Assembly: GCA_002294185.1 (NCBI GenBank)
Contig: DBFD01000025.1
Span: forward strand, 1-41,400
Source: Paracoccus sp. UBA889
Lineage (GTDB): Bacteria; Pseudomonadota; Alphaproteobacteria; Rhodobacterales; Rhodobacteraceae
Direction: 5' to 3'
Length of the DNA: 41,400 bases
Shown: positions 25,501 through 33,789 of the stretch, one piece after another
Layout: the number at the start of each line of letters is the position of its first letter
Position numbering within the stretch: position 1 is the first letter of the stretch
The notes under the pieces: generated by a model
Databases searched by the model: none
Seen by the model: only the letters and a program-made list of their open reading frames with translations
Told to the model about the DNA's origin: nothing
Position numbers and translations under genes: made by a program

Positions 25501-28049
25501 TCGATCTGAAGGATCGGCACCAGCACCATCAGCAGGATCAGCGCCAATTGCCACAGCGCCGCCGCCGATCCCGGCAGCAGCAGCCAGCCCGCGACCGAAG
25601 TCGCAAGCCAGCCCGGCGCGACCAGGGACCGGCGAAGATTGTCCAGCATCTTGAACCGCGCCAGCCCGTTCAGTCCGTTTCCCGGCGTGACGATCAGCGG
25701 CAGCAACTGCCAGTCGCCGCGCATCCAGCGATGCTGGCGGCTTGCCTCGTTCGCGTAGCGGGTGGGGAAATTCTCGACCACCTCGATATCCGATACCAGC
25801 GCCGCGCGGGCCAGGCTGCCTTCCAGCAGGTCGTGGCTGAGAATGGCGTTTTCGGGCACGCGGGCGGTCATCGCCGCCTGAAACGCATCGACGTCGTAGA
25901 TGCCCTTGCCGGTGAAGCTGCCCTGACCGAACAGATCCTGGTAAAGATCCGAGACGGCGAACACATAGGGATCAAGCCCCCGGTTCGCGGAAAATGCGCG
26001 CTGGAAGACCGAGGCTTCGGCCCCGGTCGTCAGGGAGGGCGTGACCCGCGGCTGCATGATCGCATGGCCCCGGATCACCAGACCCTTCTCGTCGCTGACC
26101 GGAAGGTTGACCGGATGGGCCATCTTGCCGGCCAGGGCCGCGACGGTGTCGCGTGGCAATCGGGTGTCACTGTCCAGCGTCACCACATAGCGCACCCCCT
26201 CGGGCGGGGTCGGGCCGGTCGCCAGAAAGCTGGTCCCGGTCTGACCGCGCAGCAGCATGTTCAGCTCGGTCAGCTTTCCGCGCTTGCGTTCCCAGCCCAT
26301 CCAGACGCGGTCCGTCGCACTCCACTGACGGCGCCGATGCAGCAGGAAAAAGCGCCGGACCCCGCCGTGGTTGTAATGTTCGGCCAGCGCGTCGATGCGC
26401 TGGCGGGCGTGATCCAGCAGCGCCTGATCACGCGGAAGCGTTTCGGCATCGGCGTCGGCCCAGTCGCTGAGAAGCGCGAAGAATATCTCGGTCTGCGGAT
26501 TGGCAAGGTAATGCGATTCCAGCGTGTCCGCCAGTTCGTCGATGGCGTCCATGCTGGTGATCATGCAGGGGATGACGACCAGCGTCCTCGCCTCGGCGGG
26601 AAGGCCGGTCCGGAAATCATAGCCCGCAAGGCAACGCGGCGCCAGCCATCGCGCCGCCAGAAATGCCAGGGCCTGCATCGCGGTCTCGCTGGCCGGGACC
26701 AGCGCCAGCGCCAGCAGCAAGCCGACCTGCCACCGGGGCAGGCCGGCGGGGATCGTCCAGGTCATCACCGCCAACAGCAGGACGGTCAGGACCAGCAAGG
26801 GCAGTTGCAGCGACAACCATCCAAGCCGGCGTATCAAGATGCCCAGCATTTCGTAGGCTGTCCTGCGGCACCCTGCCAGCCGCTGCAGCCGGAACCGGTC
26901 CTCGCCGACCAGCAGGTGCCCGACCTCGACGCGCCCGTCCAGCCGCGGCTCCCGGAGGATGCCCCGATCGGCGGCACCTTCGGAATCGCCGGCAGCGGTC
27001 TCCAGCGCCAGCCGGGCGACCTCTGTCTCGCTCAGCCTGGATCGGCGCGCCGTCCGCTCGACCGCGGATCGATAGGCCGCGCGGGTTGCCTGGTCCAGGC
27101 GGACGAATTCGGAATCCCCGACCAGCATCCTGTCGACATGGCTGACGCCCTCGAACCATGTCAGCCAGTCGATATCCCCCATCCGGCGCAGGCTGCTGAT
27201 GACGTTGCCGACGGTGACGTTGCCGGCCGATTGCTGGGCGTATTCCCGCTGCACCGCGCGTTCCAGCGCCGGCTGTCCGCCCCATCGCCGTTCCAGCGCC
27301 GCCAGCGCCGCCTGCGCGTCCGCGGTGCCCTCGCGAAGGCGATACAGCAACTGGACCGCGACGGTATCCCGGAAGATCAATTCGCCCCGGCCCTCGACGA
27401 TGGCCGAGATGTTGTCGGGATCGCTTGCGACCAGATCGGCGATGGCGTTGGCGGTATTGCGGTACCGGCGCGCTGTCACCACCCGGTCGGACATCCGGCG
27501 AAGATTTTCGACCAGAACATAGCGCAGAAAGGTCGGGACGGCCCATAGCTCGGCGATATCCAGCGTCGAGACCGACTGGAAACCGCGAAGAAAGTCGGAC
27601 AGGTCGTCGGCCTTGACCTCGGAATTGGTCAGCGCGACGAAATACCACGCGATCAGCAGACTGCGCGGCGCCTGTCCGCCCCCGGACAGCGCCACTTTCC
27701 GCTGATGGCGCAGGAACGAGCGTCCGAAACCCTGGCGCAGCTGGCGCAGGTTCTCTTCGACCATGTGGTAATTGTCGATCAGCCATTCCGCCGCCGGCGT
27801 GATCAGTTCGTCGCGTTCTGCCGCCATGACGGTATCAAGATAGTTCGTCCGGATCGCATCCTGATTGTCGGTCAGCCGCCGGATCGGGGCGGCCGGCGCA
27901 TCGTTGAATTCCGGAAACCGCGTCGCCGCCAGTTCCCTGCCGGCTTCGAACAGCGATTTCGCGGTCCATAATTCGACCCGGATCGGCGCCGAACCATCGG
28001 GCGACCGCTGGTCCGCGGTCCACGAACTGGGCTTGATCCGGCTGAACAA
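19566..28049 (-). CDS. ndvB: Cyclic beta-1,2-glucan synthase (NdvB/ChvB/Cgs-like)
   Basis: A giant inner-membrane enzyme of 2827 residues, the size of rhizobial NdvB and Brucella Cgs, that makes periplasmic cyclic beta-1,2-glucans from UDP-glucose. The start is taken as TTG 28049, with AAGGGAG eight bases upstream; an ATG at 28157 is in frame but has no ribosome site. Membrane segments lie near 405-470, 810-845 and 940-975. A GT84 glycosyltransferase domain between the first groups has DSD at about 626-628 and QHRWMRGDW near 771. A glycoamylase-like domain with HHGMSMLAIGNAV lies near 1475, and the C-terminal GH94-type phosphorylase domain carries GDWNDGMNRVG near 2521, the motif with the general acid Asp. 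No frameshift or internal stop was seen. It initiates, elongates, cyclises and trims the glucan within one chain. It lies behind the TRAP genes on the same strand, 108 bases away. Confidence 0.95.
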   Translation of the reverse strand: MFSRIKPSSWTADQRSPDGSAPIRVELWTAKSLFEAGRELAATRFPEFNDAPAAPIRRLTDNQDAIRTNYLDTVMAAERDELITPAAEWLIDNYHMVEENLRQLRQGFGRSFLRHQRKVALSGGGQAPRSLLIAWYFVALTNSEVKADDLSDFLRGFQSVSTLDIAELWAVPTFLRYVLVENLRRMSDRVVTARRYRNTANAIADLVASDPDNISAIVEGRGELIFRDTVAVQLLYRLREGTADAQAALAALERRWGGQPALERAVQREYAQQSAGNVTVGNVISSLRRMGDIDWLTWFEGVSHVDRMLVGDSEFVRLDQATRAAYRSAVERTARRSRLSETEVARLALETAAGDSEGAADRGILREPRLDGRVEVGHLLVGEDRFRLQRLAGCRRTAYEMLGILIRRLGWLSLQLPLLVLTVLLLAVMTWTIPAGLPRWQVGLLLALALVPASETAMQALAFLAARWLAPRCLAGYDFRTGLPAEARTLVVIPCMITSMDAIDELADTLESHYLANPQTEIFFALLSDWADADAETLPRDQALLDHARQRIDALAEHYNHGGVRRFFLLHRRRQWSATDRVWMGWERKRGKLTELNMLLRGQTGTSFLATGPTPPEGVRYVVTLDSDTRLPRDTVAALAGKMAHPVNLPVSDEKGLVIRGHAIMQPRVTPSLTTGAEASVFQRAFSANRGLDPYVFAVSDLYQDLFGQGSFTGKGIYDVDAFQAAMTARVPENAILSHDLLEGSLARAALVSDIEVVENFPTRYANEASRQHRWMRGDWQLLPLIVTPGNGLNGLARFKMLDNLRRSLVAPGWLATSVAGWLLLPGSAAALWQLALILLMVLVPILQIDTNVLRRQYGVSWGYHIHQVLRDARISFTQFGLRLTTVADRAWSTADAIFRTLWRLAVSRRNLLEWTPSQLIGDRDDPRLAAEYRRMIASPLIGGGAILASVAVNPSALPVAVIFAALWIAAPWITFRASRSLETVDQLQISAEDKAELRRIARRIWRYFDEFVDQTTNHLPPDNYQELPAPKLAERTSPTNIGLYLMSVMSAHDFGWIGLDTALKRIEATIATLERMQRFRGHFFNWYDTRTLSVLPAPYLSSVDSGNLAGMLIALSSGLRGWAAHAPSVRVPATAGLRDTLDILRAELELLRDDRRALRDLHGAMSEAIDGYARSVAHSLPGSLADPVAAGQLISRAATIRRLAGDLHAATPRGDAAEILAWSTALVRDTADVLNPVTTRPEALDKFVLQTRLLAERARNLAFGMDFSLFVDREKSLMSIGYRTDAQALDGSRYDLLASEARLTSFLAIAKGDLGKEHWSRLGRPFAMVGHRGALLSWSGSMFEYLMPPLLLKERQGGILNLADKMAVAIQMEWGRSHGLPWGISESAFNARDRDMNYQYYAFGVPNLALKRSGGDYVVAPYASILAAQIDPQAAIRNLAALRELGAEGRFGFYDAVDFSPRRQREGANHSVVKNVMAHHHGMSMLAIGNAVLDGIHRERFHADPVVRASELLLQEKSPRDITPVTRATTAFGPGRDTLLSSGDTLTVVSDPGRAEREVALMSTGAFTMFVSSTGAGRAMLGNIALNRWSADPTRDDGGIHLLMRDIQSGEWWSATHAPCSGADERSTVIFSDHKAEFFKTANAIESRLEIIAATEGNADGRRLTLRNLSGRDRTIEVTSYGEIVLDDPASDRAHPAFSKMFVETEIRDEGALIMARRRPRDPRGQSLYMAHLVTGPDGALTPAAEAETDRRAFLGRGRSLADAAAMKSGATLSGRQGHTLDPIFAIRRHIRVPAGKSASITFWTLIADSAEDCARLATHFTRPGCFEHELRLAWTYSQVQLRHLGVSLDEAKLYRQFASLLIWPDLRLAATPQRRRDIGRQNELWPMGISGDVPILLLRIDNEADLPIIRNAMRMHTFLQSRGVLHDLVILNERPTSYAQDLQHGIQTLVDAAVHAAGQSGPHHAHAVRRDQISQGSFDTLISAARIMLHTRNGKLFEQLARLRETPPAPARLRGCGERRRDDPRPRPASRSQLEFWNGFGGFASDGREYVLRITHDRQTPHPWINVIARDDFGFHVSAEGASYTWAVNSRDYRITPWTNDPVINAPGETILVHDPETGCVASPFLATSEPGDAVFEAAHGLGYSRFTADYGWVVVEAVMTLARDVPARLTRLRVTNRTRRHLRLRGVAYAQLVLGTDAAVAGPMVRTGFDTGLAAAIGRNPYSADFADRITALACDREVDAHCGSRTAFLGREGAISYPAALESWPRPAAQGGGGAQDVEAAGDPCAAIRWPLSVAPGETAETTLILANGDAETLPRVLAAARSPGAFDAAMNAARDEWDSVLGTLQIDTPDDKLNLLVNTWLPYQALACRIRARTAFYQASGAFGFRDQLQDTSALILQDPSLCRRQILKAAGRQFTSGDVQHWWLPRTGAGVRTTISDDVVWLGHVTALYIAATGDRAILDEPVEYLSGPELEQGEHDRFFVPDSSGLRSPLYDHCARALDLAVARTGRNGLPLILGGDWNDGMNRVGEAGQGESVWLGWFLCATIDAFAPLAEARGDAARAAAWSAHRQSVAAALDKAGWDGAWYRRGYFDDGTPLGSADSDECRIDSIAQSWALISGAGREDRAQQGVAQALSHLFDREARIMRLFTPAFRDTPREPGYIKSYPPGVRENGGQYTHAAAWMVYALALSGDGNRAHGLFDALNPITHSHDPSAAEVYRVEPYVVAADVYGARDKLGRGGWTWYTGSAGWMYRAAVEGILGIARRPGGFAVDPRLPDEWPGYEATLCLDGKTRRIAVDRDGEDGELRIRVDGTGVAAGATIG

Positions 28050-28157
28050 CGACGAGTCTCCCTTCAAGGCCGGCAACACCAGAGGAACGGTATCACAAGA
28101 CGCGGCCGAAACAGCGCCGGAATCGCGGTTGCGCGGCAGACGGGCCGCATCCGGCAT

Positions 28158-29471
28158 TCACCCGCGTGGAGCCGATCGGATATTGTCGGGCAGCCAGGTG
28201 GCGAGGTCGGGAAAGAGGATCAGGACGAAGACCATCAGAACCATCAGCAGGAACATCGGGAACGCCGCCTTGGAAATGAAGCTCATCTCGTGGCCCGTCA
28301 TGCCTTGCAGCACGAACAGGTTGAACCCGATCGGCGGCGTGATCTGCGCCATCTCGACGACCACGACGATGAAGATGCCGAACCAGATCATGTCGATCCC
28401 GGCATCCCTGACCATGGGCTCGACCACGGCCATGGTCAGCACCACCGAGGAGATCCCGTCCAGGAACATGCCCAGGATGATATAGAACACCAGCAGCACC
28501 ATGAGAAGTTCGAAGCGCGACAGGTTCCAGCCCGCGATCAGGTTGGCCAGCCCGCGCGGCAGCCCGGTAAAGCCCATGGCAAGCGACAGGAACGCGGCAC
28601 CCGCAAGGATCAGCGCGATCATCGCCGATGTGCGCGTGGCCCCCAGAAGGCTTTCGGTAAAGCTTTTCCACGTCAGCGATCGCTGAAGCGCGGCAAGGGT
28701 CAGGCCGCCAAGAACGCCGAAGGCGGCGGCCTCGGTCGCGGTGGCGAAACCCAGATACATCGAGCCGATGACCACCAGGATCAGACAGATGACCGGCAGC
28801 AGGAAGCGTGAATTCACCACGCGGTCGCGAAACGACATCGGCGCGTCCTCGCGCGGGGTCCAGTGGCGCGAGGTTTGCGAACGGATCGCCACATAGGCCA
28901 TGAACAGCAGGGCCAGCACCAGCCCTGGCAGGACACCCGCGAAGAACAGCTTCGATATACTTTCGTTGATCGTGACGCCATAGACGATCAGCGTCAGCGA
29001 GGGCGGGATCATCAGGCCCAGCGTCGCCGCCCCGGCCAGCGTGCCGATCACCATCGATTCCGGATAATTGCGGCTGCGCAGTTCGGGGATGGACATCTTG
29101 CCGACGGTGGTCAGTGTCGCGGCCGATGAGCCGGACACCGCGGCGAAGACCGCGCAGCCGACGATGTTGGTATGGACAAGCCCGCCCGGCAGCCCCGCCA
29201 TCCAGGGCGAGAGCCCGCGGAACATGTCTTCCGACAATCGGGTCCGGTAGAGGATCTCTCCCATCCAGATGAACAGCGGCAGCGCGGTGAGGGTCCAGGA
29301 TGACGAGGCCGTCCAGATCGTGGTCAGCATCACATCGCCGACCGGACGCGAGGTGAACAGCTCCATGCCCACCCAGGCGACCCCCATGAGCGCGAGCCCG
29401 ACCCAGACGCCGCTGCCCAGAAGCGTGAACAGGACAAAGAGAAACAGGATGATGATGTAGAGGTTTTCCAT
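28158..29471 (-). CDS. dctM: TRAP transporter large permease (DctM)
   Basis: The 437-residue large membrane subunit of a tripartite ATP-independent periplasmic transporter, driving sodium- or proton-coupled uptake. About 12 helices are visible, with family blocks such as LPLFIWMGEIL, AAVSGSSAATLTTVG and LMIPPSLTLIVYGV. GGAG lies nine bases before the ATG at 29471, which follows the DctQ stop by four bases. It is the last gene of the long minus-strand catabolic run; the P and Q subunits directly precede it. The substrate is unknown; the family mostly takes up organic acids, and members such as TeaABC and UehABC take up ectoines. Confidence 0.93.
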   Translation of the reverse strand: MENLYIIILFLFVLFTLLGSGVWVGLALMGVAWVGMELFTSRPVGDVMLTTIWTASSSWTLTALPLFIWMGEILYRTRLSEDMFRGLSPWMAGLPGGLVHTNIVGCAVFAAVSGSSAATLTTVGKMSIPELRSRNYPESMVIGTLAGAATLGLMIPPSLTLIVYGVTINESISKLFFAGVLPGLVLALLFMAYVAIRSQTSRHWTPREDAPMSFRDRVVNSRFLLPVICLILVVIGSMYLGFATATEAAAFGVLGGLTLAALQRSLTWKSFTESLLGATRTSAMIALILAGAAFLSLAMGFTGLPRGLANLIAGWNLSRFELLMVLLVFYIILGMFLDGISSVVLTMAVVEPMVRDAGIDMIWFGIFIVVVVEMAQITPPIGFNLFVLQGMTGHEMSFISKAAFPMFLLMVLMVFVLILFPDLATWLPDNIRSAPRG

Positions 29472-29475
29472 CGCG

Positions 29476-30015
29476 CTACTCTCCGAAGCTCTGGTCGGAA
29501 AGATTCTGCCTGATCCGGTGCTTGCCGGTGGCGATGACGTGGATCAGGTGATCGGTCAGGGCGATGGCCAGGATGACGGCACCAAGCAGCATCGCGCTCT
29601 GGGGAATCCAGAGGGGGGTGGCATCCTGTCCCTGGCTGACATCCCCGAACTTCCAGGACCAGTAGACGAAGCGCCATCCATACCAGACGAAATACCACAT
29701 GACCGCCGCGCCGATCGCAAAGCACCAGACGTCAAGCCATCTGCGAACCTTCCGGGGAACGGCGTTCAGCACGATGGAGACGCGGATATGCGCGCCGTGA
29801 TTCAGGGCATAGGCAAAGGCCAGAAAGCTTGCCGCGGCCATCATGTATCCGGCATAGGCGGTCGCGCCGATCAGGACGCCGCCGGTCCAGCGGGCGGCCA
29901 TCTGGGCCACGATCAAGGCGAGAATGCCGATCAGGCACAATGCGGCAACGCCCCCCGCCAGATTGTAGATTGCATCGCAAACCGTTCTGACGCCGCGCAA
30001 CTTTCCCACGATCAT
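29476..30015 (-). CDS. dctQ: TRAP transporter small permease (DctQ)
   Basis: The small membrane subunit, 179 residues from ATG 30015, with four helices at about 18-40, 50-70, 95-115 and 140-160. The start is uncertain: TTG 30033 lacks a ribosome site, ATG 30015 has GGAC seven bases upstream, and GTG 30009 has GGGGGA six bases upstream, which is the best spacing. It lies between the P and M genes of the same transporter, as usual for the family. It is thought to bridge the binding protein and the large permease. Confidence 0.88.
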   Translation of the reverse strand: MIVGKLRGVRTVCDAIYNLAGGVAALCLIGILALIVAQMAARWTGGVLIGATAYAGYMMAAASFLAFAYALNHGAHIRVSIVLNAVPRKVRRWLDVWCFAIGAAVMWYFVWYGWRFVYWSWKFGDVSQGQDATPLWIPQSAMLLGAVILAIALTDHLIHVIATGKHRIRQNLSDQSFGE

Positions 30016-30081
30016 TCCCCCGTCCAGGTGCAAGAGGCCACGGAAGCGCCGGACGACGGCGAAGGCCGTCCGGCGAAAGGA

Positions 30082-31059
30082 TCACTTTTGCATGGCCCGG
30101 AACTTGTCCACGATGGCCTGACCGGGTTCGCCCGCCGTCTCGAGCCATTCCGAGGTCATGGTTGCCCCGATGTCCTTCAGTTCCGCCTTCATCTGATCGC
30201 TTGCCGGCTCTACCGTCATGCCGCCCTCGCGCAGCCCGTTCAGCGTGAACTGGGTGTATTCCTTCGCGCGCCAGGTTCCCGCATATTCCGCCAGCGCGCC
30301 ACAGGCGTTGATCACGTTCCTGTTCGCCTCGGAGGTCTTGGCCCAGACGTCCGAGTTGATCAGGACGTAGTTGCGCGGCAGCCAGGCGTCCACCTCGTAG
30401 AAATAGTTCAGGCTTTCCCAGACCTTGCGGTCGTAGCCGGTCGCGCCGGAGGAAATCATCGCATCCGCCACGCCGGTGGCGAAGGCCTGACTGATCTCGG
30501 CGGCCTCGATCTGGACCGGAAGCATGCCCGTCAGTTCGGCCAGCCGCGCGGTCGCGTTGCTGTAGGACCGGAACTTGACCCCCTTCATGTCGGCGATCGA
30601 TTTCGTCTCGTTCTTGAAATAGAGACCCTGCGGCGGCCACGGCACCGAATAGACCAGGGTCATGTTCTGCTTGGCCAGCAACTCGGTCAGCGCCGGTTTC
30701 GCGGCTGTCCACAGATCGGCGGCCTGATCGAAGGAGGTGGCGAGAAACGGAATGGAATCGACGCCGAACAGCGGATTTTCATTCTCGTGCGCCGACAACA
30801 GGCGCTCTCCGATCGGAACCTGGCCGGTCTGGACGGCGCGCTTGATGTCGTTGCCCGCAAAGAGCGAGCCCGAGGGATGCGTCTTGATCTCGATTTCGCC
30901 ACCCGTCCCGGTCGTCACGCAATTGCCGAATTGTTCGGCCGTCACCGAGTGGTAGTTGGTCGCGGAATAGGCCAGTGGCATGTCCCAGACTTCCGCGAAA
31001 CCGGGGGCCGCGACGCCGGCAAGTGCGGTCGCGGCAAGAAGCGTGGTCAGTTTAGTCAT
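30082..31059 (-). CDS. dctP: TRAP transporter substrate-binding protein (DctP)
   Basis: A 325-residue periplasmic solute receptor. A Sec signal peptide (MTKLTTLLAATALAG, cleavage after GFA at residue 22) is followed by the mature domain. The conserved arginine that salt-bridges the substrate carboxylate is in GVKFRSYSNA, and TGMLPVQIEAAEISQAFATG is the typical DctP block. GGGAG lies upstream of the ATG at 31059, 27 bases after the oxidase gene. Two extra cysteines (in FGNCVTT and NACGA) could form a disulfide. The retained arginine predicts a carboxylate-bearing ligand, consistent with the amino-acid-like substrates suggested by the upstream enzymes. Confidence 0.92.
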   Translation of the reverse strand: MTKLTTLLAATALAGVAAPGFAEVWDMPLAYSATNYHSVTAEQFGNCVTTGTGGEIEIKTHPSGSLFAGNDIKRAVQTGQVPIGERLLSAHENENPLFGVDSIPFLATSFDQAADLWTAAKPALTELLAKQNMTLVYSVPWPPQGLYFKNETKSIADMKGVKFRSYSNATARLAELTGMLPVQIEAAEISQAFATGVADAMISSGATGYDRKVWESLNYFYEVDAWLPRNYVLINSDVWAKTSEANRNVINACGALAEYAGTWRAKEYTQFTLNGLREGGMTVEPASDQMKAELKDIGATMTSEWLETAGEPGQAIVDKFRAMQK

Positions 31060-31086
31060 GTCGATCTCCCTGCTTTTTCTATAGTT

Positions 31087-32361
31087 TCAGTCCTGTCGTG
31101 CGTTTCCGGCCATCGCGAAACGTGCCGGAGAGTAAGGGCCCATGTCGATATCGGGCCGCCTGCCCGAGATAAGCTGGGCCAGCAGACGGCCGGTTTTTGG
31201 CCCACCGGTCAGTCCGACATGGTGGTGACCAAAGCCGAGATAGGCGCCGCTGACGGTCGGCGACGCGCCGATGATCGGAATGGAATCGGCCGGTGCCGGA
31301 CGGTGCCCCATCCATTCGCGCGTTTCCTGCGCGGCAAGGCCGGGAAAGGCCGCGACGGCCTGCCGCCTCAGCAGGGCAAGGGGCGCCCGGGACGCAGGCG
31401 GCTCCAGTCCGCCGAATTCCACCGTGCCCGCGACCCGCAGCCGCCCCTCCATCGGCGTCGCCACGAATTTTCCCGAGGCTACCATGACCGGTGCCTTCGG
31501 CGCCATGTTCGGCGCGACGAACTCGACGTGATAGCCGCGTTCGCTTTCCAGCGGAACGTCGATGCCCAGCTTGCGGGCCAGCGGGCGCGACCATGCGCCG
31601 GTGCAGAAGACCGCCGTATCGCAGGGCAGGATTTCGCCTGTGGCGCGCAGACCGGTCACGCGCCCGTTCTCTTGCACGATGTCGCTGACATCAGCCCTCA
31701 GGACGCGCCCGCCGAGGGATTGGAAATGGGCCGCCAGGTCCTTCACGTAGCGGCCCGGGTCGGTTATGCGGCCGTGACCCGGCAGACGCACGGCAAAGCC
31801 CAGATCCTCGGACAGAGCCGGGTCGAAATCCCGCAGCGCGCGGCCTTCCAGCTCGTCCCAGGCAAAGCCGTTCGCCGCACGGATGCCCCAGCCGAATGCG
31901 TCGGCCTCGAAATGCCTGCGATCCCTGTAGGCATAGAGATAGTCACATGGGGTGATCCGGTGCCGGGCCGGGGTTCCCGCGGCCAGTTCCTGATGGTCCG
32001 ACAGGCTGGCGCCGAGGATCGGTGTCAGCGCGCGGGCGATGCGGCGCACGTCCGGATCGTTGGCATGGCCCATATATCGGCGAAGCCAGGGCAGAAGCCT
32101 GGGCACATGGCGCCATTTCAGAAACAGGGGTTGTTCGGGATGGAACAGCATGTGCGGGGCCTTGCGCAGCAGGCCCGGAACGGTCACCGGAACGACGGCA
32201 CAGGCCGCAAGCACACCGCCATTGCCGAAGCTGGTGCCTTCTCCGGGTCCGGCACGATCCACGAGCGTGACCTCATGCCCGTCGCGACGAAGCCAGATCG
32301 CGGCCGAGACGCCGACGATGCCTGCGCCGACAACGATGATATGACGCGTGCCCTGCGTCAT
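31087..32361 (-). CDS. FAD-dependent D-amino-acid dehydrogenase-like oxidoreductase (DadA family)
   Basis: A 424-residue DAO/DadA-family flavoenzyme that would oxidise the amine of a D-amino acid, an N-alkyl amino acid or a cyclic imino acid. The FAD-binding [10 protein letters not shown] motif is at 12-21, with the acidic end of the second strand at [14 protein letters not shown]. Typical DadA blocks follow: [30 protein letters not shown] and, near the C-terminus, [18 protein letters not shown]. The ATG at 32361 overlaps the stop of the muconate cycloisomerase-family gene (ATGA), so the two are coupled. The electron acceptor is probably the quinone pool, as for DadA. Substrate is not determinable from sequence alone; the epimerase-type enzyme upstream could supply the right stereoisomer. 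Confidence 0.87.
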   Translation of the reverse strand: MTQGTRHIIVVGAGIVGVSAAIWLRRDGHEVTLVDRAGPGEGTSFGNGGVLAACAVVPVTVPGLLRKAPHMLFHPEQPLFLKWRHVPRLLPWLRRYMGHANDPDVRRIARALTPILGASLSDHQELAAGTPARHRITPCDYLYAYRDRRHFEADAFGWGIRAANGFAWDELEGRALRDFDPALSEDLGFAVRLPGHGRITDPGRYVKDLAAHFQSLGGRVLRADVSDIVQENGRVTGLRATGEILPCDTAVFCTGAWSRPLARKLGIDVPLESERGYHVEFVAPNMAPKAPVMVASGKFVATPMEGRLRVAGTVEFGGLEPPASRAPLALLRRQAVAAFPGLAAQETREWMGHRPAPADSIPIIGASPTVSGAYLGFGHHHVGLTGGPKTGRLLAQLISGRRPDIDMGPYSPARFAMAGNARQD

Positions 32362-33587
32362 GCGGCGCGGCCGATGCTGGATCGCAGGGCGAATCGTTCC
32401 AGGATTTCGGCCGAAGGCGACATGCCCAGCCCGGGCGCATCCGGCACCACGACGGCACCGTCCCGCAGGGGAAAGGGTCCGTCGAGAATGTCCTGCCTCA
32501 GGTAGTAATGCGCCTGATAGAATTCGCAGCCCAGCGTGATGGCGGGGGTGGCGGCGATCATGTGCGCCCCGGCCAGATGGGCCAGTCCGGTCTCGAACAT
32601 GTCGCCGCCATAGGCCGTCAAACCCGATGCTGCCGCCATCTCGGCCTTCTGCCGGGCGCGCGAAAGGCCGCCGGCCTTCATGATCTTGACGGAAACCCCG
32701 TCGCAGATGCCTTCGCGGACGGCCCGCAGCATGTCCTCGGGGCCAAAGACGCTTTCATCGGCCAGCAGCGGCACGTCGATCGCATCGCGGATCCGCGCCA
32801 TCAGGGTGAACTGGCCGGCGCGCACCGGTTGCTCGATGAAGCCCGGCGCCATTTTCGCGACATCGCGGACCCGCGCCACGGCGTCTTCCGGGCCCAGCCC
32901 CTGGTTGAAGTCCACCCGGATCTCGATGTCGGGATGATCGGCGCGGATCCGCTCCAGCCGCATCATGTCAAAGCGATGCCCGCGCACGCCGGCCTTCAGC
33001 TTCACGATGCCCACGCCGTCCGCGGCCAGCCGGTCCACGAGCGCCAGATCGGCCTCGAAATCCGGGTCCGCAAGCGAGCAGGACAAGGGGATCGTATCGC
33101 GGCACTTTCCGCCCAGCAGCGCCCAGACCGGCACGCCGGCGATCCGCGCGCAAAGATCGAGCAGCGCGGTTTCAAGCGCGGCCTTGGCTTCCGTGGCATG
33201 GGCGACCGCGCCCGCGGCATCGGCCATGATCGCGCCCACATGACCCACCGGCCGATCCAGGACATGCGGGCGGATATAGCGGTCCAGCGCGGCAAAGCCT
33301 GCCTCGGCAGAGCCGGTGAACGGCGCCCAGGTGGCGGCTTCGCCGTAGCCTCGTTCGCCGCCCTCGGCCGTCAGGCGCAGGATGACGCTTTCGCACGACC
33401 CCGACACCGCGCCAAGACCGTGATCGCGCCGCGAGACGACGGGCAGCCGCAGATGCCACAGATCGAAGCCGGTGACGCGCTGAAGAAGATCGGGGCCGGC
33501 CCGGACGATGACCTCCGGGCGGTCCGGATTGTCTTCGTCTGCGTCGTCCTTCGGGCCGGTGCTGGGTCGCATGGGTTCGTCCGACAT
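32358..33587 (-). CDS. Mandelate racemase/muconate lactonizing enzyme family protein
   Basis: An enolase-superfamily enzyme of 409 residues from ATG 33587 (GAGG nine bases upstream). After an unusual acidic extension of about 35 residues, the N-terminal capping domain precedes a TIM barrel. The MLE-subgroup residues are present: the KxK pair Lys196/Lys198 (VKLKAG), metal ligands Asp226 (VDFNQG), Glu252 (FIEQP) and Asp277 (LLADES), and the opposing Lys301 (SVKIMKAGG). This set supports racemisation, epimerisation or cycloisomerisation through an enolate. Known subgroup members include muconate cycloisomerase, dipeptide epimerase and hydroxyproline-betaine epimerase; which one applies is not clear. 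Next to a DadA-like oxidase, an amino-acid-derivative epimerase is the more natural reading than muconate chemistry. Confidence 0.88.
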   Translation of the reverse strand: MSDEPMRPSTGPKDDADEDNPDRPEVIVRAGPDLLQRVTGFDLWHLRLPVVSRRDHGLGAVSGSCESVILRLTAEGGERGYGEAATWAPFTGSAEAGFAALDRYIRPHVLDRPVGHVGAIMADAAGAVAHATEAKAALETALLDLCARIAGVPVWALLGGKCRDTIPLSCSLADPDFEADLALVDRLAADGVGIVKLKAGVRGHRFDMMRLERIRADHPDIEIRVDFNQGLGPEDAVARVRDVAKMAPGFIEQPVRAGQFTLMARIRDAIDVPLLADESVFGPEDMLRAVREGICDGVSVKIMKAGGLSRARQKAEMAAASGLTAYGGDMFETGLAHLAGAHMIAATPAITLGCEFYQAHYYLRQDILDGPFPLRDGAVVVPDAPGLGMSPSAEILERFALRSSIGRAA

Positions 33588-33618
33588 CACCAAGAACCTC
33601 GCGTTGCCGTGCCGGCCC

Positions 33619-33650
33619 GTGCCCCGTCCCGCTGCACTTTCGCGGGGCAC
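33619..33650 (-). other. Hairpin in the leader of the muconate cycloisomerase-family gene
   Basis: GTGCCCCG at 33619-33626 pairs perfectly with CGGGGCAC at 33643-33650 around a 16-base loop. It lies in the 202-base gap between the M24-type hydrolase stop and the next gene of the same run, and could be an intra-operon attenuator or RNA processing site. No T-run follows. The rest of the gap has no gene I can support. Confidence 0.4.
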
Positions 33651-33789
33651 CATTCCCGTTGCGCGAATGCTGCGGGACATTTGAAGACCGCGCGCCCGGA
33701 TGCGTCAACCTGAAATCCGCAGCCATCCCGGCCCGCCAGCGCCGGTTCCCGGCTTGGCGCGGCCCCTGGGGGTATCATCGGGGGCGGCA

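Noticed and set aside
23541-27548. Two open frames of 642 and 666 codons on the plus strand inside the glucan synthase gene
   Set aside because: The minus-strand frame has clear GT84/GH94 motifs throughout; the plus-strand products are low-complexity, Arg/Gln/His-rich and unlike any family.
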